Assembly: GCF_039528175.1 (NCBI RefSeq)
Contig: NZ_BAAALH010000001.1
Coordinates: 1,054,001 to 1,118,000, forward strand
Direction: 5' to 3'
Source of the DNA: Citricoccus alkalitolerans
Lineage (GTDB): Bacteria > Actinomycetota > Actinomycetes > Actinomycetales > Micrococcaceae
DNA length: 64,000 bases
The notes beneath the pieces were generated by a model. That model saw only the letters and a program-made list of their open reading frames with translations. It did not search any database and was not told the origin of the DNA. Position numbers and translations under genes: made by a program. Position 1 is the stretch's first letter, and each line of letters opens with the position of its first letter. This document shows, one piece after another, positions 26,741 through 37,946 of this stretch.

Positions 26741-28606
26741 CTACTTCTTGGCGCCGGTCTCGGAACCCGCGCCGTCCGAGGACAGCGCGGCGATGAAGGC
26801 CTCCTGCGGGACCTCCACGCGGCCGACCATCTTCATGCGCTTCTTGCCTTCCTTCTGCTTCTCCAGCAGCTTCCGCTTACGGGAGATGTCGCCGCCGTAG
26901 CACTTGGAGAGCACATCCTTGCGGATGGCGCGGATGTTCTCTCGGGCGATGATGCGCGAGCCGATGGCGGCCTGGATCGGCACCTCGTACTGCTGGCGCG
27001 GGATCAGCTCCTTGAGTTTGCCGGTCATCATCACGCCATAGGCGTAGGCGTTGTCCTTGTGGGTGATGGAGCTGAACGCGTCCACGGTCTCACCCTGGAG
27101 AAGGATGTCCACCTTGACCAGGTCCGCGGTCTGCTCGCCGTCGGCCTTCCAGTCCAGCGAGGCGTAGCCCTTGGTGCGTGACTTGAGCAGGTCGAAGAAG
27201 TCGAAGACGATCTCCGCCAGAGGGATCCAGTAGCGGATCTCCACGCGCTCCTCGGAGAGGTAGTCCATCCCCTTCATCTGGCCGCGCTTGCCCTGGCAGA
27301 GCTCCATGACCGAGCCGATGAACTCGCTGGGGACAATGATCGTCGCCGAGGCCATGGGCTCGGCGACCTCGTTGATCTTTCCCTCGGGGAACTCGGACGG
27401 GTTCGTCACCGTCACGACCGTCTTGTCCTCCTTGGTGACCTCGTAGACCACGTTCGGAGCGGTGGAGATCAGGTCCAGGTTGAACTCGCGCTCGAGGCGC
27501 TCACGGATGATCTCCAGGTGGAGCAGGCCGAGGAAGCCCACGCGGAACCCGAAGCCGAGGGCCACGGACGTCTCGGGCTCGTACACCAGCGCGGCGTCGT
27601 TGAGCTTGAGCTTGTCCAGGGCGTCACGCAGCACGGGATAGTCGGAACCGTCGATCGGATACAACCCGGAGAACACCATCGGCTTGGGATCCTCATAGCC
27701 GCCGATCTGCTCCTGCGCCGGATTGCCGGCACCTGTCACCGTGTCACCGACCTTGGACTGACGGACGTCCTTGACACCAGTGATGAGGTAGCCCACCTCG
27801 CCGACGGACAGCCCCTTGGAGGGCTTGGGTTCCGGGGAGGACACGCCGATCTCGAGGAGTTCGTGGGTGGCCCCCGTGGACATCATCCTGATCTTCTCCC
27901 GCGGGGACAGCTTGCCGTCCACCACGCGGACATAGGTGACCACGCCCCGGTAGGTGTCATACACGGAGTCGAAGATCATGGCCCGTGCCGGGGCGTCAGG
28001 CTTGCCCGTGGGAGCGGGGATCGCCTCCACCACACGATCGAGCAGTTCCTCGACCCCGACGCCGGTCTTGCCGGAGACCCGAAGGATGTCCTCCGGCTCG
28101 CAGCCGATGAGTCCCGAGATCTCCGCGGCATAGCGGTCAGGATCAGCGGAGGGCAGGTCGATCTTGTTCAGCACGGGGATGATGGCCAGGTCGTTCTCCA
28201 TGGCCAGGTAGAGGTTGGCCAGGGTCTGCGCCTCGATGCCCTGGGCCGCGTCCACCAGCAGGATGGCGCCCTCGCAGGCCGCGAGGGACCGGGACACCTC
28301 GTACGTGAAGTCCACGTGCCCCGGCGTGTCGATCATGTTGAGTGTGAAGTCCGTGCCGTCGAGGCTCCAGGGCATGCGCACGGCCTGCGACTTGATGGTG
28401 ATGCCACGCTCGCGCTCGATGTCCATCCGGTCGAGGTACTGCGCCTTCATGTCCCGCGGCTGGACCACGCCGGTGGACTGGAGCATGCGGTCCGCCAGGG
28501 TCGACTTGCCATGGTCGATGTGCGCGATGATGCAGAAATTCCTGATAACCGCGGGATCGGTGGCGGCGGGCGCGGGGGCGTTGCTCGCCATGGGCGACAC
28601 GGGCAT
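26741..28606 (-). CDS. lepA: elongation factor 4
   Basis: Ribosomal GTPase that back-translocates or rescues stalled ribosomes and aids assembly, 621 aa. P-loop AHIDHGKST near residues 28-36, DTPGHVDF and NKIDLPSAD follow, and the LepA-specific C-terminal domain ends in basic residues (KRKLLEKQKEGKKRMK). Start: ATG 28606 lies only 2 nt after AAGGAAG; in-frame GTG 28600, about 8 nt after AAGGA, is an alternative giving two fewer residues. It is divergent from the PemK-like gene. Confidence 0.97.
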   Translation of the reverse strand: MPVSPMASNAPAPAATDPAVIRNFCIIAHIDHGKSTLADRMLQSTGVVQPRDMKAQYLDRMDIERERGITIKSQAVRMPWSLDGTDFTLNMIDTPGHVDFTYEVSRSLAACEGAILLVDAAQGIEAQTLANLYLAMENDLAIIPVLNKIDLPSADPDRYAAEISGLIGCEPEDILRVSGKTGVGVEELLDRVVEAIPAPTGKPDAPARAMIFDSVYDTYRGVVTYVRVVDGKLSPREKIRMMSTGATHELLEIGVSSPEPKPSKGLSVGEVGYLITGVKDVRQSKVGDTVTGAGNPAQEQIGGYEDPKPMVFSGLYPIDGSDYPVLRDALDKLKLNDAALVYEPETSVALGFGFRVGFLGLLHLEIIRERLEREFNLDLISTAPNVVYEVTKEDKTVVTVTNPSEFPEGKINEVAEPMASATIIVPSEFIGSVMELCQGKRGQMKGMDYLSEERVEIRYWIPLAEIVFDFFDLLKSRTKGYASLDWKADGEQTADLVKVDILLQGETVDAFSSITHKDNAYAYGVMMTGKLKELIPRQQYEVPIQAAIGSRIIARENIRAIRKDVLSKCYGGDISRKRKLLEKQKEGKKRMKMVGRVEVPQEAFIAALSSDGAGSETGAKK

Positions 28607-28719
28607 CTTCCTTCAACTCTGACAACAGGGCGGGCCAGCCTTCTGGAACCAGCGGGTGGCTAATCCACCATTCTTCCACGTTTCCGCAGAGACGGCGGCC
28701 CCGCATGACCGTCGGTTGC

Positions 28720-28725
28720 TACCTT
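28720..28725 (+). promoter_or_regulatory. -10 hexamer for the PemK-like gene
   Basis: TACCTT followed by 6 nt and ATG 28732, the same spacing as at several other starts in this window. A GAGG within the 6 nt is too close to the codon for a normal Shine-Dalgarno sequence. Confidence 0.45.
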
Positions 28726-28731
28726 GAGGCC

Positions 28732-29259
28732 ATGGCTTTGAACTTCAACCAGCTCCTGTCCATCGGACGGAGGGTGGCCCGCCTCGCCCGGCAGGTGCAG
28801 CGGCCGTCCCCGCCCCGCCAGCACAGCGGCGGCCAGGCCAGCAGCCCGGGCGGCGTCTCTGACTACCCCGGTGATTTCCACGGCCGGGCGCAGGTCGACT
28901 ACTCCCCCCTTCCCGGCCCGGAGGCCGGGCCAGGCGAGATCGTCTGGACCTGGGTGCCCTTTGAGGAGCTGGACGGCCGGGGCAAAGACCGTCCGGTCCT
29001 CGTGGTGGGCCGCAACGGGGGCCACCTGCTCGCCGCTCAGTTGACGAGCAGGGACCGCAACAACGCCGCGTCCCGGGATGCCGACTACATTGATATCGGT
29101 ACGGGCCCGTGGGATCCGCAGGGCCGGAACTCCGAGGTCAAGCTGGACCGGATCCTGCAGGTCAATCCTCGCGACGTCCGCCGTGAGGGCGGCGTGCTGG
29201 ATCAGCGGGTGTTCGAGACCGTGTCCCGGGGGCTCCGGAACCGCAACGGATGGTCGTGA
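28732..29259 (+). CDS. PemK/MazF-like protein without visible antitoxin
   Basis: 175 aa from ATG 28732 (another in-frame ATG at 28705 lies before the presumed -10). The C-terminal 100 residues show the PemK/MazF-like fold signature: a Gly-containing GEIVWTWVPFEELDGRGKDRPVLVVGR segment with a basic RPVLVV strand, then LLAAQLTS and EVKLDRILQV. The N-terminal 65 residues are Arg/Gln/Pro/Gly-rich. In MazF toxins this strand set cleaves single-stranded RNA, but catalytic residues cannot be confirmed here. No partner gene adjoins: lepA is divergent and rpsT lies 139 bp downstream. It may be a housekeeping nuclease or binding protein rather than a toxin. Confidence 0.75.
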   Translation: MALNFNQLLSIGRRVARLARQVQRPSPPRQHSGGQASSPGGVSDYPGDFHGRAQVDYSPLPGPEAGPGEIVWTWVPFEELDGRGKDRPVLVVGRNGGHLLAAQLTSRDRNNAASRDADYIDIGTGPWDPQGRNSEVKLDRILQVNPRDVRREGGVLDQRVFETVSRGLRNRNGWS

Positions 29260-29265
29260 TAGACT
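29260..29265 (+). promoter_or_regulatory. possible -10 of rpsT
   Basis: TAGACT immediately after the stop codon of the PemK-like gene. It would give a leader of about 125 nt before rpsT. No clear -35 is visible. Confidence 0.4.
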
Positions 29266-29397
29266 AACTAGCTGTGTGTCCGCGCAGGTCGACGGGCACT
29301 CCCGGAACGGCTCAACAGGTATCCCCACGCCGCTCAGTCGCCGGATTCGGGATTACCCCTCACCGACCACGTCAGAAGACAACAGAAAGACCTTTCC

Positions 29398-29673
29398 TTG
29401 GCAAACATCAAGTCCCAGAAGAAGCGCATTCTCACCAATGAGAAGGCCCGCCTGCGTAACAACGCGGTGAAGTCCGAACTGCGCACCGCCATCCGCGCCG
29501 TGGACAAGGCCGTCGCCGCGGGCGACCAGGCCGCCACCACTTCCGCCGTCGCCGTGGCCAGCAAGAAGCTGGACAAGGCAGCCAGCAAGGGTGTCATCCA
29601 CAAGAACCAGGCTGCCAACCGCAAGTCCGGTATCGCCAAGCGCGTGAACCGCGTGAACGCTGTCGAGGCCTGA
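29398..29673 (+). CDS. rpsT: 30S ribosomal protein S20
   Basis: Small primary rRNA-binding protein of the 30S body, 91 aa. It begins ANIKSQKKRILTNEKARLRN after a TTG start, typical of actinobacterial S20; the whole protein is Lys/Ala/Arg-rich and helical. The rare TTG codon recalls the weak UUG start used for autoregulation of S20 in E. coli, though the same control here is only inference. A strong terminator follows. Confidence 0.97.
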   Translation: MANIKSQKKRILTNEKARLRNNAVKSELRTAIRAVDKAVAAGDQAATTSAVAVASKKLDKAASKGVIHKNQAANRKSGIAKRVNRVNAVEA

Positions 29674-29714
29674 GCCTCTCAGACCTGGCCCGGCCCCTGA
29701 GGGTGCCGAGGCAC

Positions 29715-29746
29715 CGAAGCCCCCGTCCTGGTGGACGGGGGCTTCG
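29715..29746 (+). terminator. terminator of rpsT
   Basis: Perfect 14-bp arms (29715-29728 and 29733-29746) with a 4-nt TGGT loop, 42 bp after the rpsT stop and 10 bp before the convergent holA stop, so it may serve both. Confidence 0.85.
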
Positions 29747-29756
29747 TGGTTAAGGA

Positions 29757-30770
29757 CTACCGTCGAGCGGTCAGGGCAATCCGGGTGACGGCCCGCTCGA
29801 CCGCATAGTCGGCGTCCTTGGACAGGCCCTTGGCCTCGGCGTCAGCCTGGGCGACCCACTCGATCGCGGCCGCAATGGTGGCGGGGTTCCAGAACCGGAC
29901 GGTCTCGGTCACACGTTTGGCCTGCCACGGGGCCATGCCCAGCACACCGGCGATCTGGCCCTGGCCCACGCGAGCATCCACGATCCGGGCGATCTGGCGC
30001 GTCTTCATGGCGAGGGCACCGGTGATGGCCGGCGCGGACACCCCCGTAGCCAGCGCATGGCGCAACAGGGCTGTAGCCTGCCCGGCTCGCCCCTCGATGG
30101 CGGCATCGGCCACCCGGAAGGCCGTGGCCTCCACGCGGCCGCCGTAGTAACGGTCCACGATCTGGCTCGTGACGGTGCCCTCCGTGTCCTCGGCCAGCTG
30201 CTTGCAGGCGGCCGCCAGGTCCGTGAGCGAGCCACCGGCGGCATCGAGCAGGGAGCGGACCGCCTCCGGATCGATCGAACGGCGCCGGGACCGGAACTCG
30301 CCCTGGACGAAATCGGACTTCTCGGCGTCGGACTTGATCGGTTGGCAGTCCACGAGAACACCGGCGGCGGTGGCGGCATCCAGCAGCTTTTTACCCCGGT
30401 TGCCTCCGGTGTGCCGCAGGATCAGCGTGACGTCCTCCGCCGGACTCTTGACATAGTCGAGGCAGTCCGTCAGGAACGCCTCATTCATGTCCTGGAGTCC
30501 CTCAACCTGCAGGATCTTGGCTTCACCGAACAGGGATGGACTGGCCAGGACGGAGAGCTGGCCACCCTCGTAGTCCGCCGCGTCCAGGCGATGGACCTCA
30601 AGGCCCGGGTCCCGCTCCCGAAGTGCCGTGCGGACCCGGTCGACCACCCGGGCGGCGATGAAATCCTCGGGGCCCTTCAGCAGCATCATCGAGGCAGGAC
30701 TCACGGTGCGCCAGTCCGCTCCGGAACTCGTGGATCGTCGGCTTCGACTCGGTGCGGGCATGGTTGCCAT
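29757..30770 (-). CDS. holA: DNA polymerase III subunit delta
   Basis: Clamp-loader delta subunit that opens the beta sliding clamp; 337 aa from ATG 30770, one base after the comEC stop (ATG 30761 is an alternative; the frame continuing beyond is inside comEC). The family pattern is seen as LLKGPEDFIAARVVDRV at the N-terminus, the clamp-contact region VEGLQDMNEAFL, and helices of the C-terminal collar (AMKTRQIARIV). No Walker A motif, as expected for delta. comEA-comEC-holA is a conserved gene run. Confidence 0.94.
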   Translation of the reverse strand: MATMPAPSRSRRSTSSGADWRTVSPASMMLLKGPEDFIAARVVDRVRTALRERDPGLEVHRLDAADYEGGQLSVLASPSLFGEAKILQVEGLQDMNEAFLTDCLDYVKSPAEDVTLILRHTGGNRGKKLLDAATAAGVLVDCQPIKSDAEKSDFVQGEFRSRRRSIDPEAVRSLLDAAGGSLTDLAAACKQLAEDTEGTVTSQIVDRYYGGRVEATAFRVADAAIEGRAGQATALLRHALATGVSAPAITGALAMKTRQIARIVDARVGQGQIAGVLGMAPWQAKRVTETVRFWNPATIAAAIEWVAQADAEAKGLSKDADYAVERAVTRIALTARR

Positions 30771-30771
30771 C

Positions 30772-33348
30772 CTATCCGGCCTCGCCCGTCGACCGGGTTC
30801 GGGAGAACTCGGATGCCCGGGCACCGGTGAGGGTGGGTACCAGTGCCCCGTCTCGCAGGGACACCACCGTGGTCCCGTGGTGGTCGGTGCGGATCACCGG
30901 CCCGTGCCGCTCCAGTTCCCCGATGACGGAGGGATGCGGGTGGCCATAACCGTTGTCCCGGCCGACCTGCACCACCGACAGCGCGGGGTCCACGGCGCGC
31001 ACCACGTCCAGGCCCCCGTTGCGGGCACCGTGGTGGGCCACCTTGAGAACGTCCACGGACTCCGGCAGCACGTGCTGTCCCAGCAGTGCCCGGCTGGCCT
31101 CCTCCTCCATGTCCCCCGTCAACAGGACGGTGTAGTGACCCTCGGGGGTGTGCACGGTGGCGGTCATCTGCAGCGAGGCATCGTTCTCATTGTCCGCGTG
31201 CGGGTCCGCTGCCAGCACGGTCCAGTCCACCCAGTATCCCGACGCCGGCCGGTCGCCGGCCCTGCCCGTCTCCCCCGTGGCCGGCTGCCGGGCGCCAGGG
31301 ACGCCCGGGCCGGGCGTCGACTCCAGGGTTGAGTACAAGACCTCGGTGGGATGACAGCATCCGACGATGTCCACCGCGGCCCCGGCATGATCCTGGTGCA
31401 GATGGGACAGCACCAACACGTCCACCCGGTCCACGCCGATCCCGTCCAGGCAGGTGGTCGCCGCGACCGGATCCGGCCCCGTGTCCACCACCATGGCGGC
31501 ACGCTCCCCCGTCCGTAGGACGAGCATGTCCCCCTGGCCGACGTCACAGGCCGCCAGGGACCAGTCGGCCGGCAGGGATCCGGAGGGCGGTGCGATGACC
31601 AAGCCGAGTTGACTTCCGGCGGCCGCGCACACCGTGGTCCATGCCGCGGCGAGGGACCAGCGGAGGTGACCGGGCGGCGCCGGGCGTGGCCTGCTGTCAA
31701 GGCCAAGGCGCCGTACCCGGGCCGGACGGCTGCGTTCCCACCGCATCAGCAGCCACAAGAGGGCGAGGGCGGCGGCCACGTGCATCAGCACCAGGCCTGC
31801 ACCCAGGATCCCCTCCGGCCACGTATGGAGGGCCCCCGGCCAGCCGGAGACCTCGGAGGCGATCCAGCCGATGCCCGCAGCCGGCCAGCCCACCACCCAG
31901 AAGACCGCGGCCGCGAGCCCGGGCCACGGCACCGCCAGAACGGCGGCGAAGGTGCCGGGCACGGTGACGAACGGGACCAGCGGTGCCGCCAGCAGGTTGG
32001 CCGGCACCGAGTAGGCACTGAACTCGCCGGTCATCCCGACGAGGATGGGCTGGCAGGCGACCTGCGCGGTGGCGGTCACGGCGAGGGCGGCGCCCAGGAT
32101 CCCGGCCACGGGACCCGGCAGGACGCGGCCCAGGACGGCGGTGAGCCATTGCTCCACAGGCCGGGCCGCCAACACGATACCGGCCGTGGCCGCCAGGGAG
32201 AGCTGGAAGGCCGGTTCCCCGGCGAGCCCCGGTTGCCAGCACAGCAGCACGCAAGCCGCCAGGCACAACAGGGGCAGCGCCTGGCGGCCCCGGCCGAAGA
32301 ACACGGCCCAAGCGCCGAGGGCGCCCATCACGGCGGCCCGGATCACCGACGGTTCGAGGCCCACCACGATCACGAAGACGACCAGTACCCCGAGGACCGC
32401 GCCGAGGACGACCGGGCGGCGGACCCGCAGCGACCTCAACACCATGGTGACGGCGCCGGCGATGAGCGTGCAGTTGGCCCCGCTGACGGCACTCAGGTGG
32501 CTGAGCCCGGACGTCTTCATGGACTCATCCAGCGTGGGATCCTGGGCGGACCGGTCACCCAGGATCAGTCCGGGCAACAACTGGGGCGCCGCGCCGACGG
32601 TTCCGGCAGCCGCCTGGTGTACGGCCGCGCGGACGATGTCCCGTCCCGTAGGCGCTCCGCCCAGGCCGGGCTCCCCGGCGTCAGTGGTGCATGACCCGGT
32701 CTGCGGCGCGGTGGAGGCCCGGGCGAACACCGTGGCTCCCTCGGCCTCCGGTGACGCGGTGAAACAGACGGCCGTGCCAGACTGCAACCCCTCCCACTCA
32801 TTGCCCCCGGACACCACCACCTCCACACCGCCCGGAATCTCACGGGACGGATGCCCGAACGCCTGCACGGACACCGTGAGGTGCCAGCTGTCGCCGAATG
32901 TCCCGGCACGCAGGACCGCCGGCCCAGCAGCTTCGCCTGACAGCCGCAACGGTCGTTCGGCCGCTACCGCATCCTCCCAGCCCGAATCGCGGACCGGCGT
33001 ACGATCGCCCACGGCCTGGACGGCGGCGACGGCCGCGATCCACAGGGCGATGGCGGCCAGGGCCGTGATGGCGGCGGTTCCGCGGAGTCGACGGCCCACG
33101 ATTCGGGCCGGGCTCTCCTCCGGTCTATGCCCTTGACCCGGAAACTGAGCCTGGCCCTGACCAGCTGATGCCCACATCATCAAGCCTGTGGCTCCGACGG
33201 CCAGGATCGCCAGCATCCACGGCACCATGAGGGCCGCCTGGTAGGGAATCAACGGTATGGCCAGACAGGCCGCGAGGGTCAGCACCACGGCGGGGACCAA
33301 ACGGAGGTCGACGGCCGCCGGAACGCTGCCCCGGGCCTCGACCGTCAC
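30772..33348 (-). CDS. comEC: ComEC/Rec2 DNA uptake channel protein
   Basis: Inner-membrane channel and nuclease for DNA entry during natural transformation; 858 aa. An N-terminal helix group and an OB-fold DUF4131 region (about 110-240) are followed by the competence domain (about 240-540, LSHLSAVSGANCTL and many helices). A C-terminal metallo-beta-lactamase domain (from about 590) has SHLHQDHAG, LTGDMEEEA and KVAHHG, with the metal-binding His and Asp intact, so it may be active in degrading the incoming non-transported strand. The start overlaps the comEA stop by 4 bp (ATGA or GTGA type). Confidence 0.94.
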   Translation of the reverse strand: MTVEARGSVPAAVDLRLVPAVVLTLAACLAIPLIPYQAALMVPWMLAILAVGATGLMMWASAGQGQAQFPGQGHRPEESPARIVGRRLRGTAAITALAAIALWIAAVAAVQAVGDRTPVRDSGWEDAVAAERPLRLSGEAAGPAVLRAGTFGDSWHLTVSVQAFGHPSREIPGGVEVVVSGGNEWEGLQSGTAVCFTASPEAEGATVFARASTAPQTGSCTTDAGEPGLGGAPTGRDIVRAAVHQAAAGTVGAAPQLLPGLILGDRSAQDPTLDESMKTSGLSHLSAVSGANCTLIAGAVTMVLRSLRVRRPVVLGAVLGVLVVFVIVVGLEPSVIRAAVMGALGAWAVFFGRGRQALPLLCLAACVLLCWQPGLAGEPAFQLSLAATAGIVLAARPVEQWLTAVLGRVLPGPVAGILGAALAVTATAQVACQPILVGMTGEFSAYSVPANLLAAPLVPFVTVPGTFAAVLAVPWPGLAAAVFWVVGWPAAGIGWIASEVSGWPGALHTWPEGILGAGLVLMHVAAALALLWLLMRWERSRPARVRRLGLDSRPRPAPPGHLRWSLAAAWTTVCAAAGSQLGLVIAPPSGSLPADWSLAACDVGQGDMLVLRTGERAAMVVDTGPDPVAATTCLDGIGVDRVDVLVLSHLHQDHAGAAVDIVGCCHPTEVLYSTLESTPGPGVPGARQPATGETGRAGDRPASGYWVDWTVLAADPHADNENDASLQMTATVHTPEGHYTVLLTGDMEEEASRALLGQHVLPESVDVLKVAHHGARNGGLDVVRAVDPALSVVQVGRDNGYGHPHPSVIGELERHGPVIRTDHHGTTVVSLRDGALVPTLTGARASEFSRTRSTGEAG

Positions 33349-34172
33349 CAGCTGACCAGGCCGTCGAGGCGCTCCATCATGGCCGGACCGATCCCTGACA
33401 CGGCGTCGAGATCCTCCAGGGAGCCGAACGGCCCCACGTGGTCACGGTGCTCGACGATGCGTCCGGCCAGGGCCGGTCCGATACCGGGCAGCTGTTCCAG
33501 AGCGGCGACATCCGCCGTGTTCAGGTTGACGGCTCCCGCAGTCTCCGGTCCGGCGCCTGAACCTCCGTTCCACTCCTCTCCGGAGAGAGGAGCGCCGGCC
33601 CCTTCAGCCCCTGTCGCTCCCCCGGCCAGACCCTCAGGACCGGGCACGAGGATCTGACTGCCGTCCACAGCGGGGGCGGCCAGGTTCAGCAGGTCCAGCA
33701 CGGCTTCCTCGGTCGGACCGCCGGCGGCCTGCAGGGCATCGTCGACGCGGGCGCCGGCCGGCAAGGCCACGAGTCCGGGGTCCTGGACCTCTCCGGCCAC
33801 ATGGACGGTGACGGTTTCCTCGGTCCCTGCCGGACCGGCGTCCTCTCCGGAAGACGATGCGCGATCCTCCACCGGGACCGGTGGCGCGGCGCCCGAACTG
33901 GCAGCACCCGCTGCCGGCCCGGGAGGAGCGGGGTCAGCCGAACGGGGCGGGCCGTGCTCCACGGAGGCGGCCACGGGAGCACCCGGACCACCCGGGCCGG
34001 CCGGTGATGTCAGCCAGCCGACAGCCCACCACGTCCCGGCGACGACAGCCAGGAGCAGCACCGCCGATCGGACGACGCGGGTACGCCACAGGGGCGCCGG
34101 CGGCGGTGGTTCCTCCCAGTCGTCCTCGTCCGGATCGCTGAGCGCGTGATTGTGGCGTCCCATGGGGTCCAC
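33345..34172 (-). CDS. comEA: ComEA-type DNA receptor
   Basis: Membrane-anchored double-strand DNA receptor for competence, 275 aa. A single transmembrane helix (about residues 34-55) is followed by a Pro/Gly/Ala-rich linker, an SLBB-like domain (VTVHVAGEVQDPGLVALP, about 121-175), a second Gly/Ala-rich linker, and a C-terminal helix-hairpin-helix pair (VNLNTADVAALEQLPGIG and SGIGPAMMERL) that binds DNA. The start may be GTG 34172 or ATG 34163; AGGGTGG precedes the latter by 6 nt. It is coupled to comEC. Confidence 0.92.
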   Translation of the reverse strand: MDPMGRHNHALSDPDEDDWEEPPPPAPLWRTRVVRSAVLLLAVVAGTWWAVGWLTSPAGPGGPGAPVAASVEHGPPRSADPAPPGPAAGAASSGAAPPVPVEDRASSSGEDAGPAGTEETVTVHVAGEVQDPGLVALPAGARVDDALQAAGGPTEEAVLDLLNLAAPAVDGSQILVPGPEGLAGGATGAEGAGAPLSGEEWNGGSGAGPETAGAVNLNTADVAALEQLPGIGPALAGRIVEHRDHVGPFGSLEDLDAVSGIGPAMMERLDGLVSW

Positions 34173-34232
34173 CCTGGCCGCCGGAGGACGGGATCGGCAG
34201 GGGCGGAGTCAGACGATGGGGACGGCTCGCGG

Positions 34233-35210
34233 CTAGTGGGGGTGCTGTGCAGGAGCCATCGGGTTCAGTGTGACCCCCAGGGCGCCCAGGCCGAGGTGGG
34301 CGGCCAGTACGGCCGGGAGGCGGATGACCGGCACCGGCATGGACGAGAGGCTCTGCAGTCGTCCGGCGAGCTCGTGGGCGGCGGGTTCGTTGCCGAACCC
34401 GTGGACGGTGATCCGTTCGCCCCGTCCTTCCGACCCGGACACGAACTCCTGCGTCAGTTCCACGAGCCGCTCGGTGGCCCGGGCAGAGGTTCTCGGGCGG
34501 TCCACGAGGGAGACGATCCCGTTGTCCAGTGTCAGCACCGGCTTCACGTGGAGCAGCGTCCCCAGCAGTCCGGCCAGAGTGCCAATACGTCCGCCGCGCC
34601 GCAGTTGGTCCAGGTTGGGCACGGTGAAGAAGACCCCGGCCTCCTGGGTGGCGTCGTCCACGTCCGCCAGCAGTTGCTCCTGCGCCATCCCGAAGCCGGC
34701 CGAGATCACCGCGTCCAGCACCAGGGTCCCGAGCGCGAACCCGGTGAGATGGGAGTCCACCACCGTCACGGGGATCAGCGCGTCCCGCCCAGCGAGCCGG
34801 GCGGCCTCCACCGTGCCGGACAGCTGCCCGGAGATGTGGATCGAGATGACCTGCTCGAAGCCGGACTCCGCCAGTTCCTGGTACACCGCACTGAAGGACC
34901 CGGGTGAGGGCCGGGAGGTTTTGACGGCGGTGCCCGCTGCCAGCGCCAACGGCAGCTCACGCATCAGCTCCGCCGTGCCCTCGGCGTGAATCTGCTCGCC
35001 CACCATGACCGGCATGGGCACCTGACGCAGCCCCTTGGCCAAGGGGTGCGCCAGCAGTTCCGAGGGGATGGAGGCCGAGGAGTCGGTCACGATCGCGGTA
35101 CGGCCCTTACGGGAGGGCGGCAGGCCGAAGCGGACCCATCCCGACTGCGTGCTGCGCACCTGCCGGATGTGCGTGAGCATGGCGCTCTGCCACTCGGCCA
35201 GATCGGCCAT
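34233..35210 (-). CDS. DegV family fatty-acid-binding protein
   Basis: DegV-fold protein, 325 aa, homologous to FakB subunits that hold a fatty acid for phosphorylation by FakA. The motif TDSSASIPSELL (42-53) is the classic N-terminal fatty-acid site. KTSRPSPGSF and SGTVEAARLAG follow, and a PNLDQLRRGGRIG segment completes the pocket. A 38-residue lead precedes the fold. No FakA gene adjoins. It stands alone between comEA and leuS. Confidence 0.9.
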   Translation of the reverse strand: MADLAEWQSAMLTHIRQVRSTQSGWVRFGLPPSRKGRTAIVTDSSASIPSELLAHPLAKGLRQVPMPVMVGEQIHAEGTAELMRELPLALAAGTAVKTSRPSPGSFSAVYQELAESGFEQVISIHISGQLSGTVEAARLAGRDALIPVTVVDSHLTGFALGTLVLDAVISAGFGMAQEQLLADVDDATQEAGVFFTVPNLDQLRRGGRIGTLAGLLGTLLHVKPVLTLDNGIVSLVDRPRTSARATERLVELTQEFVSGSEGRGERITVHGFGNEPAAHELAGRLQSLSSMPVPVIRLPAVLAAHLGLGALGVTLNPMAPAQHPH

Positions 35211-35256
35211 GCCCGCTCCTTCCCGCTGTACTCCGTCCGTGTTCCGACGGGGGTCT

Positions 35257-37812
<2,556 letters not shown>

Positions 37813-37946
37813 GGAGGTCCTGTCCTTAAGTGTGATGGTCGGAGAACGACGCCGGCCCGGTCCCCCGGGCGGTCGACGCGCCTAGCCATCCTACTCCGGC
37901 GGACAGTTCCCCTCTGAATCCGGAGCTGCTGCCGGACCGGCGTCGA

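Noticed and set aside
28606..29397. Toxin-antitoxin module
   Set aside because: No antitoxin-like frame exists beside the PemK-like gene on either strand.
37855..37870. GCCCGG/CCGGGC hairpin between glpK and leuS as a glpK terminator
   Set aside because: Only a 6-bp stem, located after the presumed leuS promoter; too weak to call.
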